This document shows positions 54,876 through 64,000 of a stretch of DNA of 64,000 bases, in pieces. Position 1 is the stretch's first letter. Each line of letters starts with the position of its first letter. Position numbers and translations under genes: made by a program. Source of the DNA: Salinisphaera sp052044135 (GTDB lineage Bacteria; Pseudomonadota; Gammaproteobacteria; Nevskiales; Salinisphaeraceae); assembly GCF_052044135.1 (NCBI RefSeq), contig NZ_JBQDYF010000009.1, positions 1 to 64,000 of the forward strand, written 5' to 3'. The notes beneath the pieces were generated by a model. The model did not search any database and was not told the DNA's origin. It saw only the letters and a program-made list of their open reading frames with translations.

Positions 54876-55406
54876 TCAGCGGCAGACCGGGGACAGCTCG
54901 GCCCGGAATCGCCGGTAGTTGTCCACGTAATGCGCCGCGCCGTGGCTGAGCGCCTCGATCTCGTCGGCTTCGAGTTCGCGCTTGACGCGGCCGGGCGCGC
55001 CGATGACCAGGCTGTTATCCGGAATCGTCTTGCCCTCGGGGATGAGCGCGCCGGCACCGATCAGACAATTGCGGCCGATGGTGGCGCCGTTGAGTACCAC
55101 CGCCTGGATGCCGATCAGGCTGTTGTCGCCGATGGTGCAGCCGTGCAGCATCGCCTGGTGACCCACGGTGACGCCGGCGCCCACGGTCAGCGGAAACCCG
55201 GGGTCGGTATGCAACACACAGCCGTCCTGCACATTGCTGCCCTCACCGATGGCGATCAGTTCCTGATCGCCGCGCAGTACCGCGTTGAACCAGATGCTGG
55301 CACATTCGGCCAGCCGTACCCGGCCGATGACCGTCGCATTCTCGGCAATGAAATAGTCGTCGCTGGCCGGTACGTCCGGGGCCATATCGCCCAATCGATA
55401 ACGCAT
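54876..55406 (-). CDS. Gamma-carbonic-anhydrase-like hexapeptide protein
   Basis: A 176-residue left-handed beta-helix protein of the YrdA/PaaY/CaiE type. Hexapeptide turns include IAENATVIGRV, VLNGATIGRN and LIGAGALIPE. The three metal histidines lie in DGCVLHTD and GHQAMLHGCTIG. Many members have little or no carbonic anhydrase activity in vitro. The ATG is preceded on the minus strand by AGGAGA. The much longer open frame upstream overlaps tsaB out of frame and is not used. Confidence 0.9.
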   Translation of the reverse strand: MRYRLGDMAPDVPASDDYFIAENATVIGRVRLAECASIWFNAVLRGDQELIAIGEGSNVQDGCVLHTDPGFPLTVGAGVTVGHQAMLHGCTIGDNSLIGIQAVVLNGATIGRNCLIGAGALIPEGKTIPDNSLVIGAPGRVKRELEADEIEALSHGAAHYVDNYRRFRAELSPVCR

Positions 55407-55453
55407 GGCAATCTCCTGTGTTGTTTTATCGCTTGCTCGGTGCCGCCCTGCGG

Positions 55454-56133
55454 TCAACCCTTCGCCGCACCCGGCTTGCGGGCGACATCGTCGCGCACAT
55501 AGACCGGCAGCGCGCTCGCGGCCGCCATGCCCCGGCCGGCCGCAAACAGGGGCCCGGCCAGGCGCGCCACGTCGAGCGCGTGCGGGGCATCGACGGCAAC
55601 CGGAGCCGCGCGAATGGCCTGGGCCGCGAACACCAGCGGCCAGCCATTGCCGGCACGCCAGGCAATCTCCGGCGGCTCCACCGCCAGGTCGTGCGGTGCC
55701 ATCACCCGTTCCTCGGCCATGGGTTCGGGCATGGCGGCGCGCTCGAAGGTGGCGGTGTAAATTTCGCCCATACGCGCGTCCTGAACGACCTGGGCCCGGG
55801 TGGCCGCCGGCCATTGCGCGAACACCCGCGCCGCGAGGGCCGCCAGGGTCGATATGCCCACCACCGGCAGATCCGCGCCGCTCGCCAGCCCCTGGACGAG
55901 CCCGGCGGCAATCCGCAGCCCCGTGAAGGCACCCGGCCCGCGCGCAAAGGCAATGCCGTCGAGATCGCACAGCCGCAGTCCGGCGTCGTCGAGCAATGTC
56001 TGCACCGCGGGCAGCAGGCGCGTGGCATGTTCGCGCGGCGCGATCTCGAAGATCTCGCGGGCGTCGGCCGGCGCGCGGCTGTCGAACAGGGCCGCGGACA
56101 ACGCCGCCGTGGAGGCATCCAGCGCTAATATCT

Positions 56134-56137
<4 letters not shown>
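55454..56137 (-). CDS. tsaB: tRNA threonylcarbamoyladenosine protein TsaB
   Basis: A 227-residue ASKHA-fold protein, partner of TsaD and TsaE in t6A37 synthesis. The conserved N-terminus is MKILALDASTAALS and the core is ARGPGAFTGLRIAAGLVQG. The middle segment VVQDARMGEIYTA is typical. Its start overlaps the DinG-type helicase stop by four bases, the same neighbour order as in E. coli (yoaA-tsaB). Confidence 0.95.
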
Positions 56138-58058
<1,921 letters not shown>

Positions 58059-58062
<4 letters not shown>

Positions 58063-58655
58063 TGCGGGTATTGCGAGGCGGCCTGGCGGAAGTTCACCGC
58101 CTGCGCACGGGCTTTCTGCGCGCCGTTGCTGTTGCCTGCCTGCTTGCGCGCCTCGGCGATCAGCTGCCAGTTGCCGGCCTCCACGAAGGGGTTGTTGTTG
58201 GACACGCTGTTGGATTTCATCGCCAGCTGTTCCGCCTGGCCGTTTTCGCCCTGAGCCAGTCGCACCGCGGCCATACGCTGATAAATGAACGGATTGCGCG
58301 GCGCGAGATCGAGTGCGCGCTCCAGCGTCGACGCCGCGGCATCCATATGTCCGGCATTGGCCAGTGTATCGGCGCGCCCCAGCAGCGACATCACGGCCGG
58401 GCTGCTGATCTGCGATGCGTTTTGCGGCGGCGTCTTCTTCTTCTGCTGCTGCTGCGGTGGCTGCTGCGGCGCATTCACGCTCGGGTTACCGCTGTTGGCG
58501 GGCGGCGGCGCCTGTCCCGCCGGGCCCGAGGGGGACGCCTGCGACGGCTGCGACGGCGCGTTACCCGAAGGCGCGGACATGCCCCCGGACTGCGTGGCAC
58601 AACCGGCCACCAGAATAAGCGCGCCCAGCGCGAGGATCGATTTGATCTTGTTCAT
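58059..58655 (-). CDS. TPR lipoprotein, LpoP-like PBP1b activator candidate
   Basis: A 198-residue lipoprotein. The signal sequence ends in the lipobox LVAGC (Cys at about residue 19). A Pro/Gln/Ser-rich linker (about 20-75) that could span the periplasm precedes a tetratricopeptide-like helical domain (NAGHMDAAASTLERALDLAP, FIYQRMAAVRLAQG). It starts one base after the mrcB stop. This architecture and linkage are those of P. aeruginosa LpoP, an outer-membrane activator of PBP1b, and differ from enterobacterial LpoB. The ATG of MNKIKSIL is chosen. Confidence 0.85.
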
Positions 58656-58656
58656 A

Positions 58657-61089
58657 TCAGAACAGACGGTGGAACCAGTTGCCCTTGCCTTGATCATTAT
58701 TCGGTTGCTGTTGCTTCTGCTGGTGACGGCGATTCGCGCTCATGATGTCGGTATCGCACGGCGCGAGGCCCTGTGGCACATAACCCTTGATAAAGGGTAC
58801 TTTTACCGCATTGGGACAGTTTTGCCCATTGCCGTACATCGCATCGGGGTCCGGCCCGAGGCCCTGGTTGACCGCGCTCGGGTCGAACACCAGGTGCAAC
58901 GGAACTTGCTTGATGCTGTCCGGCGGCGTGTTCACGATACCGCGCGCATCGATATCGCTCATGATGCGCGACCAGATCGGCAGCGCACCGGTGGCCCCGG
59001 TGAGATGCGCCGACTTGTCGTCGTCGCGCCCGACCCAGACCACGCTCACGCGATTGCCGCCAAAACCGGCGAACCAGGCATCGCGCAGATTGTTGGTGGT
59101 CCCGGTCTTGCCCGCCATCTGCTTGGCCCCATCCAACACCCGATACATGCCGGCACCGGTACCGTGGCGCGCCACGCGCTCCATCAGCCACTGGATGATA
59201 TAGGCCGGCCCCGGCTGGACTACCTGATGGACCTTGAGCGGATAACGATTGAGCGGCTTGCCGGTGCGCGTGGTCACGTCACGAATGGCACGCAGCGGCG
59301 TGTAATACCCGCCGGTGGCCAGCGTGTTGTAGATCTGGGCCACATCGAGCGGCGTCATGCCGACCGCACCCAGCGCGAGCGACGGCACCGCCATCGGATT
59401 ACCGGGATAACCGAGATCGTGGAGCGTCTTGATGATATTCGGGATGCCGGTCGACAACGCCAGCCGCGAACTCGCCAGATTGAGGCTGTGTTCCAGCGCG
59501 TAGTACACCGGCACGTCCGTGCCGTGGCTGCGCCGTTCGTAATTGTGCGGGCGCCAGGTCTGGCCGTTGGCCAGCTTGACCGCGAGCGGTGAATCGTCGA
59601 GCGGGGTGATCGCATTGAACTTGGACGGATTTTCCAGCGCCGTCAGGTAATCGATCGGTTTCATCAACGAGCCGACCTGCCGATGCGCATCGAGCGCGCG
59701 GTTGAAGCCGGCATAGCCCTGATCGCGCCCGCCGACCAGCGCCAGCACCTTGCCGCCCTCGACGCTGGTGACCACCGCTGCCGATTCCAGGCTATTCTTC
59801 TTGATGCCGTGGGCCTTCTCGACCCGCTTCAGCCCCTGGTCGACTTCCTTCTCCGCCGCGGCCTGCACGCTCGGATCCAGCGTGGTGAAGATTCGCAGGC
59901 CCGCCTCGGTGAGGTCGGCATCCTTGTACTGGCCGTGCAGCTGCTTGCGCACCAGATCAATGAAGTCAGGGTACTGGCTGTTGCCGTAAGCCGAATGGCT
60001 GGTCACGCCCAGCGGCGCTGCCTTGGCTTTCTTCCAGGCCTTGTCCTTGAGAAACCCGGCGTTGTGAAACATGTTCAGCACCAGGTTTCGCCGCGACTTG
60101 GCGCGCTTGGGATGCCGGCGCGGATCGTAGTAGCTCGGGCCCTTGACCATGCCCACCAGCAACGCGATTTCGTTCGGCTGCAGTTCCTGAATCGGCTTGC
60201 GGAAGTAGAAGTAGCTCGCCAGCCCGAAGCCGTGGATCGCGCGCGAACCATCCTGGCCGAGATAAACCTCGTTGATATAAGCCTGCAGAATCTCGTCTTT
60301 CGAGAAGTGCGCATCCAGCAGAATCGCCATCAGCGCTTCCTTGATCTTGCGCCCCAGCGTCTGGCGATTGCTCAGATAAAAGTTCTTGACCAGTTGCTGG
60401 GTGAGCGTCGACCCGCCCTGCACGATATGTCCGGCGCGCAAATCGGCCCAGGCCGCGCGAGCAATCCCCTTGGGCGAAATTCCCCAATTGGTCATGAAAT
60501 TGCGGTCTTCGACCGTGATCAGCCCGGCGGGCAGCATGGGCGGCACATCGCCCAGCTTGACCAGAATCCGATCCGACCCCTTGGCCGGATAAATGCTGCC
60601 GATCAGCAGCGGATCGAGCCGGATCAGCGCCAGATTGCCCTTGCCGTCGATGGCATTGATGGACGACACGCCGTTGCCGTTGAACGTGAGTTTCACCTCG
60701 CGATCCGGCTGCGTACCGTCCCAGAACTGGAACTGGCGGGTATGGATCGACAACGTCGAGCTCGACGCCTCGAATGTCCCCTGGTTGTTGATTGAATCGG
60801 CCTCGCGATAGCCCAGCCGCCCCAGCCGTTGCTCAAGCCCCTGCTTCGACATATCCAGCCCGGCATACAGTTGTAGCGGGCTCGCGAAGACCTTGGCCGG
60901 CAATTTCCAGCGTGTTCCCTCGAACTTGGTGCGCACCTCGTGATCGAGATGGACCATGTACAGCGCCAGCGCCGCCGCGCCCGCGCAGAGCAGTAACGCC
61001 AGGTAGGGCAGCAACCGGCGAAGCCAGCCGCGCGGCTGTCCGCGTTTCGGCCGGGATCGTTTACCGGGTTTACGAGATTTTTTCGCCAA
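58657..61089 (-). CDS. mrcB: Bifunctional penicillin-binding protein 1b
   Basis: An 810-residue class A PBP that polymerises and crosslinks peptidoglycan. A basic cytoplasmic tail and one TM helix (about 25-45) precede a UB2H-like region (65-155). The GT51 domain has the catalytic Glu in ITVEDRNFM (E194), the motif GGSTLTQQLVKN, and the second Glu in YINEVYLGQDG. The transpeptidase domain has SLMK (S474, K477), SLN (535-537) and KTGTT (661-665). The start is TTG, with a weak GGACGG upstream, since the ATG 17 bases before is out of frame. It is followed by its putative activator lipoprotein. Confidence 0.95.
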   Translation of the reverse strand: MAKKSRKPGKRSRPKRGQPRGWLRRLLPYLALLLCAGAAALALYMVHLDHEVRTKFEGTRWKLPAKVFASPLQLYAGLDMSKQGLEQRLGRLGYREADSINNQGTFEASSSTLSIHTRQFQFWDGTQPDREVKLTFNGNGVSSINAIDGKGNLALIRLDPLLIGSIYPAKGSDRILVKLGDVPPMLPAGLITVEDRNFMTNWGISPKGIARAAWADLRAGHIVQGGSTLTQQLVKNFYLSNRQTLGRKIKEALMAILLDAHFSKDEILQAYINEVYLGQDGSRAIHGFGLASYFYFRKPIQELQPNEIALLVGMVKGPSYYDPRRHPKRAKSRRNLVLNMFHNAGFLKDKAWKKAKAAPLGVTSHSAYGNSQYPDFIDLVRKQLHGQYKDADLTEAGLRIFTTLDPSVQAAAEKEVDQGLKRVEKAHGIKKNSLESAAVVTSVEGGKVLALVGGRDQGYAGFNRALDAHRQVGSLMKPIDYLTALENPSKFNAITPLDDSPLAVKLANGQTWRPHNYERRSHGTDVPVYYALEHSLNLASSRLALSTGIPNIIKTLHDLGYPGNPMAVPSLALGAVGMTPLDVAQIYNTLATGGYYTPLRAIRDVTTRTGKPLNRYPLKVHQVVQPGPAYIIQWLMERVARHGTGAGMYRVLDGAKQMAGKTGTTNNLRDAWFAGFGGNRVSVVWVGRDDDKSAHLTGATGALPIWSRIMSDIDARGIVNTPPDSIKQVPLHLVFDPSAVNQGLGPDPDAMYGNGQNCPNAVKVPFIKGYVPQGLAPCDTDIMSANRRHQQKQQQPNNDQGKGNWFHRLF

Positions 61090-61463
61090 CGGGACCGTCC
61101 ACGCATTCGAACCGCGCAGATAGTATCAAAGCTCGGCCCCCTGGCGTTCGAGTCCGGCCCTGTTGGCGCTGCGCGCAAACACGCCGAGCCCGCTCAGACC
61201 GCCCGGTAGCGATCCGCCAGCAGCGGCGGCAAGGCCTTTCGGAGCTATCGCCTTTCCCGGACAAGGGCCGGCAAGGTACGACTGGCGAAGGTGCCGCGTT
61301 GCCGATAGCAAGCGCCAGGCGACGCACCGGCATGCGCGCTGCGCTGCATCGCCCGCCCGAGCCGCCCGGGCACAAGGCCGGCGCCGCCGCCGACTGCCCT
61401 TGTCGCCTGCACCGCCGACCCACCGGCCGGTTTCTCGGCCATTCAGGCGCCGTAGGCCGCGGC

Positions 61464-61493
61464 GATACGCCCTATTGCCGGATACGGCGTATC
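61464..61493. repeat. Inverted repeat downstream of phoU
   Basis: GATACGCC (61464-61471) and GGCGTATC (61486-61493) form a perfect 8-bp stem around a 14-base loop. It lies about 70 bases beyond the phoU stop on the minus strand, without a U-tract, and belongs to repeat copy D. Confidence 0.6.
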
Positions 61494-61525
61494 ACCGCGC
61501 CCTGCCCGGCACGAAAAAGCAATCG
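61468..61525 (+). repeat. Intergenic repeat, copy D
   Basis: CGCCCTATTGCCGGATACGG, then CACCGCGCCCTGCCCGGCACGA, resembles 30305-30350 with about 80 percent matching bases. It ends AAAAAGCAATCG, like copy C. Confidence 0.5.
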
Positions 61526-61564
61526 AAAACCACGACTTGAGCGGTGGTCGTCACAGGGCGCTGG

Positions 61565-62302
61565 CTAGCTTGGTTTGCGCCGACTGCTCTTGACTTCCTT
61601 TTCCAGTTCCTCCATGCCGATGTGCCGCACGTCGCGCCCGCCGACAAAGTAGACGACATACTCGCCGATGTTCGTCGAGTGGTCGCCGATGCGCTCCAGT
61701 GCCTTGACCGCCCACATCACATCCAGCATGTGCCGAATCGTGCGCGGATCCTCCATCATGAAGGTGATGCACTGCCGCATCACCCCTTCATACTCGCGAT
61801 CGACCTCGGTGTCGTGCTGCGCGACGGTCAGCGCCGTCTCGGTATCCATCCGGGCAAAGGCGTCGAGCACGTCGCGCACCATCTGGCGCACGTGTCGGCC
61901 CAGTGCGTCGATCTGGTGGAAGGCGCTGTTGGGGCGTTCCTGCCCCGCGAGCTGCATCGCCATGCGGCCGATCTTTTCGGCCTCGTCGCCGATCCGCTCA
62001 AGGTCGGTGATCGTCTTGGCAATCGCGAGCACGAGCCGCAGATCGCCGGCCTGGGGCTGTCGCCGCGCCAGGATCTTGGTGCATTCTTCGTCGATCGCCA
62101 CTTCCATGGCATTGATCTTGTAGTCGCTTCGGGCGACTTCCTCGCCCAGCGCGCCATTGCCTTCGACCAGCGCCTTGACCCCATTGGCAATCTGTTGCTC
62201 GACCAGCCCGCCCATGGTGAGTACGCGTTCGCGTACATCCTCAAGCTCGACGTCGAACTGTTTGGAGGTATGTCTCTCGATGCCGACCTTGTCCAATTCC
62301 AT
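61565..62302 (-). CDS. phoU: Phosphate regulon negative regulator PhoU
   Basis: A 245-residue all-helical protein with two PhoU repeats. The N-terminal helix region reads DVRERVLTMGGLVEQQI, and metal-binding acidic motifs such as IGDEAEKIGRMA and IGDHSTNIGEYV occur once in each half. It relays the state of the Pst transporter to PhoR/PhoB. It lies 39 bases downstream of pstB in the expected pst-phoU order. Confidence 0.96.
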   Translation of the reverse strand: MELDKVGIERHTSKQFDVELEDVRERVLTMGGLVEQQIANGVKALVEGNGALGEEVARSDYKINAMEVAIDEECTKILARRQPQAGDLRLVLAIAKTITDLERIGDEAEKIGRMAMQLAGQERPNSAFHQIDALGRHVRQMVRDVLDAFARMDTETALTVAQHDTEVDREYEGVMRQCITFMMEDPRTIRHMLDVMWAVKALERIGDHSTNIGEYVVYFVGGRDVRHIGMEELEKEVKSSRRKPS

Positions 62303-62341
62303 GATGATGACCTCGTCGCGGTTGCGCGTCGTTTGTATCGA

Positions 62342-63286
62342 TCAGCCGTAGCGGCCGGTGATGTAGTCTTCGGTGCGTTTTTCCCGCGGGTTGGTGAACA
62401 GCGAATCCGTATCCGAGTATTCGACCACTTCGCCGAGATGGAAAAACGCGGTATAGCCGGCCACGCGGGCAGCCTGCTGCATGTTGTGGGTCACGATCAC
62501 GATCGTGTATTCCTCGCGCAGTTCGTGCACCAGCTCCTCGATCTTCAGCGTCGCCACCGGATCCAGCGCCGAGGCCGGTTCGTCGAGCAGCAGTACATCA
62601 GGCTTGACCGCCACCGCACGCGCGATGCACAGCCGCTGCTGTTGACCGCCCGACAGCGCGCTGCCGTTGGCGCGCAGCTTGTCCTTGACCTCGTCCCACA
62701 ACGCAGCCTTGCGCAACGACCATTCCACGCGGTCGTCCATCTCGCGGCGCTTGAGCTTCTCGTAAAGGCGCACGCCGAAGGCGATGTTGTCGTAAATACT
62801 CATCGGGAACGGCGTGGGCTTCTGAAACACCATGCCGATCTTCGAGCGCAACACGTTCAGGTCAACGCTGCGATCGAGCAGATTCATGCCGTCCATCTCG
62901 ATGGCACCGGAGGCCTTGTGGCCCGGGTACAACTCGAAGATCCGGTTGAAGCAGCGCAACAGCGTCGACTTGCCACAGCCCGACGGGCCGATGAAAGCGG
63001 TCACTTCCTTGTCGACGATTTCCACGTTGATGTCCTTGAGCGCGTGGAAGTCGCCGTAGTGGAAGTTCAGGTCGCGCACCGCGACCTTGCAGGGGTTGTC
63101 CTTGGCGACGACGCCGGTGATCTTCTGCGCTTCGGTCTTCGAAGCGCCGGACGTAGCGTTGTCGGCGGCGCCGTCCGCCGTCGGCGACTCCGTCTTGCTG
63201 CGTGGCCCGGCCTCGTCATGGGTGTTGCGTGTCGTCACCGACGACGTCGAGCTCGGGGAAAGCGAATCGGTCGAAGTACTGGCCAT
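62342..63286 (-). CDS. pstB: Phosphate ABC transporter ATPase PstB
   Basis: A 314-residue ABC ATPase. Walker A is GPSGCGKSTLLR, the signature LSGGQQQRLCIARA, Walker B VLLLDEPASALDP, and the H-loop VTHNMQQA. The core starts near residue 65. The first ~60 residues are a Ser/Thr/Ala-rich hydrophilic extension that is absent from the typical ~258-residue PstB. An internal start close to the core was not obvious, so the long form is reported with that caveat. pstA lies 12 bases upstream and phoU downstream. Confidence 0.95.
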   Translation of the reverse strand: MASTSTDSLSPSSTSSVTTRNTHDEAGPRSKTESPTADGAADNATSGASKTEAQKITGVVAKDNPCKVAVRDLNFHYGDFHALKDINVEIVDKEVTAFIGPSGCGKSTLLRCFNRIFELYPGHKASGAIEMDGMNLLDRSVDLNVLRSKIGMVFQKPTPFPMSIYDNIAFGVRLYEKLKRREMDDRVEWSLRKAALWDEVKDKLRANGSALSGGQQQRLCIARAVAVKPDVLLLDEPASALDPVATLKIEELVHELREEYTIVIVTHNMQQAARVAGYTAFFHLGEVVEYSDTDSLFTNPREKRTEDYITGRYG

Positions 63287-63298
63287 GATAATGCTCTC

Positions 63299-64000
63299 CT
63301 ATTTGCTCGGGCGGAGTACGAGCCGCACCAGAACGTTGAGCGCCAAGATTGCGAAAGTGATGAGAAACGCGCCAACCCACGCCAGATGATGCCAGTCCTC
63401 GTACGGACTGAGCGCGAACTGAAATATCATCATGGGCAGATTCGCGATCGGCTGCAGCACATTCGTGCTGAAAAAGTTGTTGTTCAAGGCCGTAAACAGC
63501 AGTGGCGCGGTCTCGCCGGCGATGCGCGCAATGCCGAGAATCACGCCGGTGATGATGCCGGACAACGCCGCGCGATAAACGATCCGGGTGATCACCTTCC
63601 AGCGCGGGATACCCAGTGCCGCGGCCGCCTCGCGCATCTGATCGGACACCAGGCGCATCATGTTTTCGGTGATCCGCAGGGTCAGCGGGATCACGATCAG
63701 CGACAACGCGATGCCCCCGGCCAGCGCCGAGAAATGCCCCATCGTCAACACCACGATCTGATACACGAACAAGCCGATGATGATCGAGGGCGCCGACAGC
63801 AGCACGTCGTTGAAGAACCGCACGATCGCCGCGATCCGCCGGTTGCGGCCGTATTCGGCCAGATAAGTGCCGGCGAAGATGCCGACCGGCGCGCCGATGC
63901 CGGTACCGATGAAAGTCACGATCAGGCTGCCGACGATCGCGTTCGACAGCCCGCCACTATTACCCGGCGCCGGCGTCGGCTGGGTGAAGACCTCCCAGTT
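63299..64000 (-). CDS. pstA: Phosphate ABC transporter permease PstA (partial)
   Basis: The C-terminal ~233 residues of the inner-membrane permease. The frame stays open to the window edge (FTQPTPAPGNSGGLSNAIVG at the upstream end), so the true start lies beyond it. It shows TGIGAPVGIFAGTYLAEYG and the EAA loop MREAAAALGIPRWKVITRIV that contacts PstB, plus several TM helices. The genes pstC and pstS and the Pho box are expected further upstream outside the window. Confidence 0.95.
   Translation of the reverse strand, partial: NWEVFTQPTPAPGNSGGLSNAIVGSLIVTFIGTGIGAPVGIFAGTYLAEYGRNRRIAAIVRFFNDVLLSAPSIIIGLFVYQIVVLTMGHFSALAGGIALSLIVIPLTLRITENMMRLVSDQMREAAAALGIPRWKVITRIVYRAALSGIITGVILGIARIAGETAPLLFTALNNNFFSTNVLQPIANLPMMIFQFALSPYEDWHHLAWVGAFLITFAILALNVLVRLVLRPSK

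Larger units (their letters stand above)
61090..61564. other. 475-base gap between mrcB and phoU
   Basis: No gene is recognised. Close to mrcB on the minus strand there is a possible -10 (GATACT, 61127-61122) without a -35. The middle is GC-rich. Repeat copy D lies just downstream of phoU and may serve as its transcript end. Confidence 0.5.

Overview
The window is a gene-dense, GC-rich segment of a gammaproteobacterial chromosome. The basis is gene order: pilZ-holB-tmk-mltG-pabC-fabF-acpP-fabG-fabD, nudJ-mnmA-hflD, tsaB next to a YoaA/DinG helicase, mrcB with an adjacent TPR lipoprotein, and pstA-pstB-phoU are all classic gammaproteobacterial neighbourhoods. Acidic protein extensions (for example the N-terminus of Kup) and an overall similarity to marine or halophilic GC-rich lineages such as Salinisphaera suggest a salt-adapted organism. 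That genus-level guess is inference only. No tRNA, rRNA, CRISPR array, insertion sequence or prophage was recognised.

Layout. 1-5.9 kb: recQ, a hemolysin III/TrhA-type membrane protein and a FadE-type acyl-CoA dehydrogenase with a divergent TetR regulator. 5.9-14.6 kb (minus strand): pilus protein PilZ, replication/nucleotide genes (holB, tmk), mltG, folate genes pabC and pabB, and the fatty-acid synthesis genes fabF, acpP, fabG, fabD. 14.6-19.8 kb (plus strand): nudJ-mnmA-hflD and the aconitase acnA, closed by a clear intrinsic terminator. 20-29.8 kb: a signalling island with a GAF-EAL protein, an M19 dipeptidase, a CqsA/LqsA-type alpha-hydroxyketone autoinducer synthase, a response regulator, a six-TM histidine kinase of LqsS/CqsS type and a divergent PAS-PAS-GGDEF-EAL protein. 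30-36 kb: a repeat- and hairpin-rich intergenic region, a perfect LexA box and the SOS mutasome operon imuA-imuB-dnaE2. 36-44.4 kb: kup, an aldo/keto reductase, an alkyltransferase-like protein, a monooxygenase-like protein, an HSL-type esterase, an EF-hand protein, mntH and an MFS exporter. 44.5-54.9 kb: typA, a GNAT-nitrilase fusion, a SIRT5-like sirtuin, an orphan ParA, the nfeD-slipin pair, a NUDIX CoA pyrophosphatase, small proteins, an SCP2-domain protein and rsmJ. 54.9-64 kb (minus strand): gamma-carbonic-anhydrase-like protein, tsaB, DinG-type helicase, a TPR lipoprotein resembling LpoP, mrcB (PBP1b), phoU, pstB and a partial pstA.

The most interesting system is the 20-30 kb island. 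It encodes an apparently complete alpha-hydroxyketone quorum-sensing circuit (synthase, separate membrane kinase, separate unusual response regulator), arranged more like the Legionella Lqs system than the Vibrio CqsA/CqsS hybrid-kinase system. Two cyclic-di-GMP proteins flank it: one with intact GGDEF, I-site and EAL residues, the other with an intact EAL and a degenerate GGDEF. This layout suggests density sensing coupled to c-di-GMP turnover. The coupling is inferred from position only.

Four intergenic regions carry copies of a short, diverged repeat family. Other points of note: a PabB that has Ala where the catalytic Lys of E. coli PabB would be, a LexA box abutting the imuA start codon, a fabF start set by a strong Shine-Dalgarno before TTG, and homopolymer tracts beside or inside two genes.
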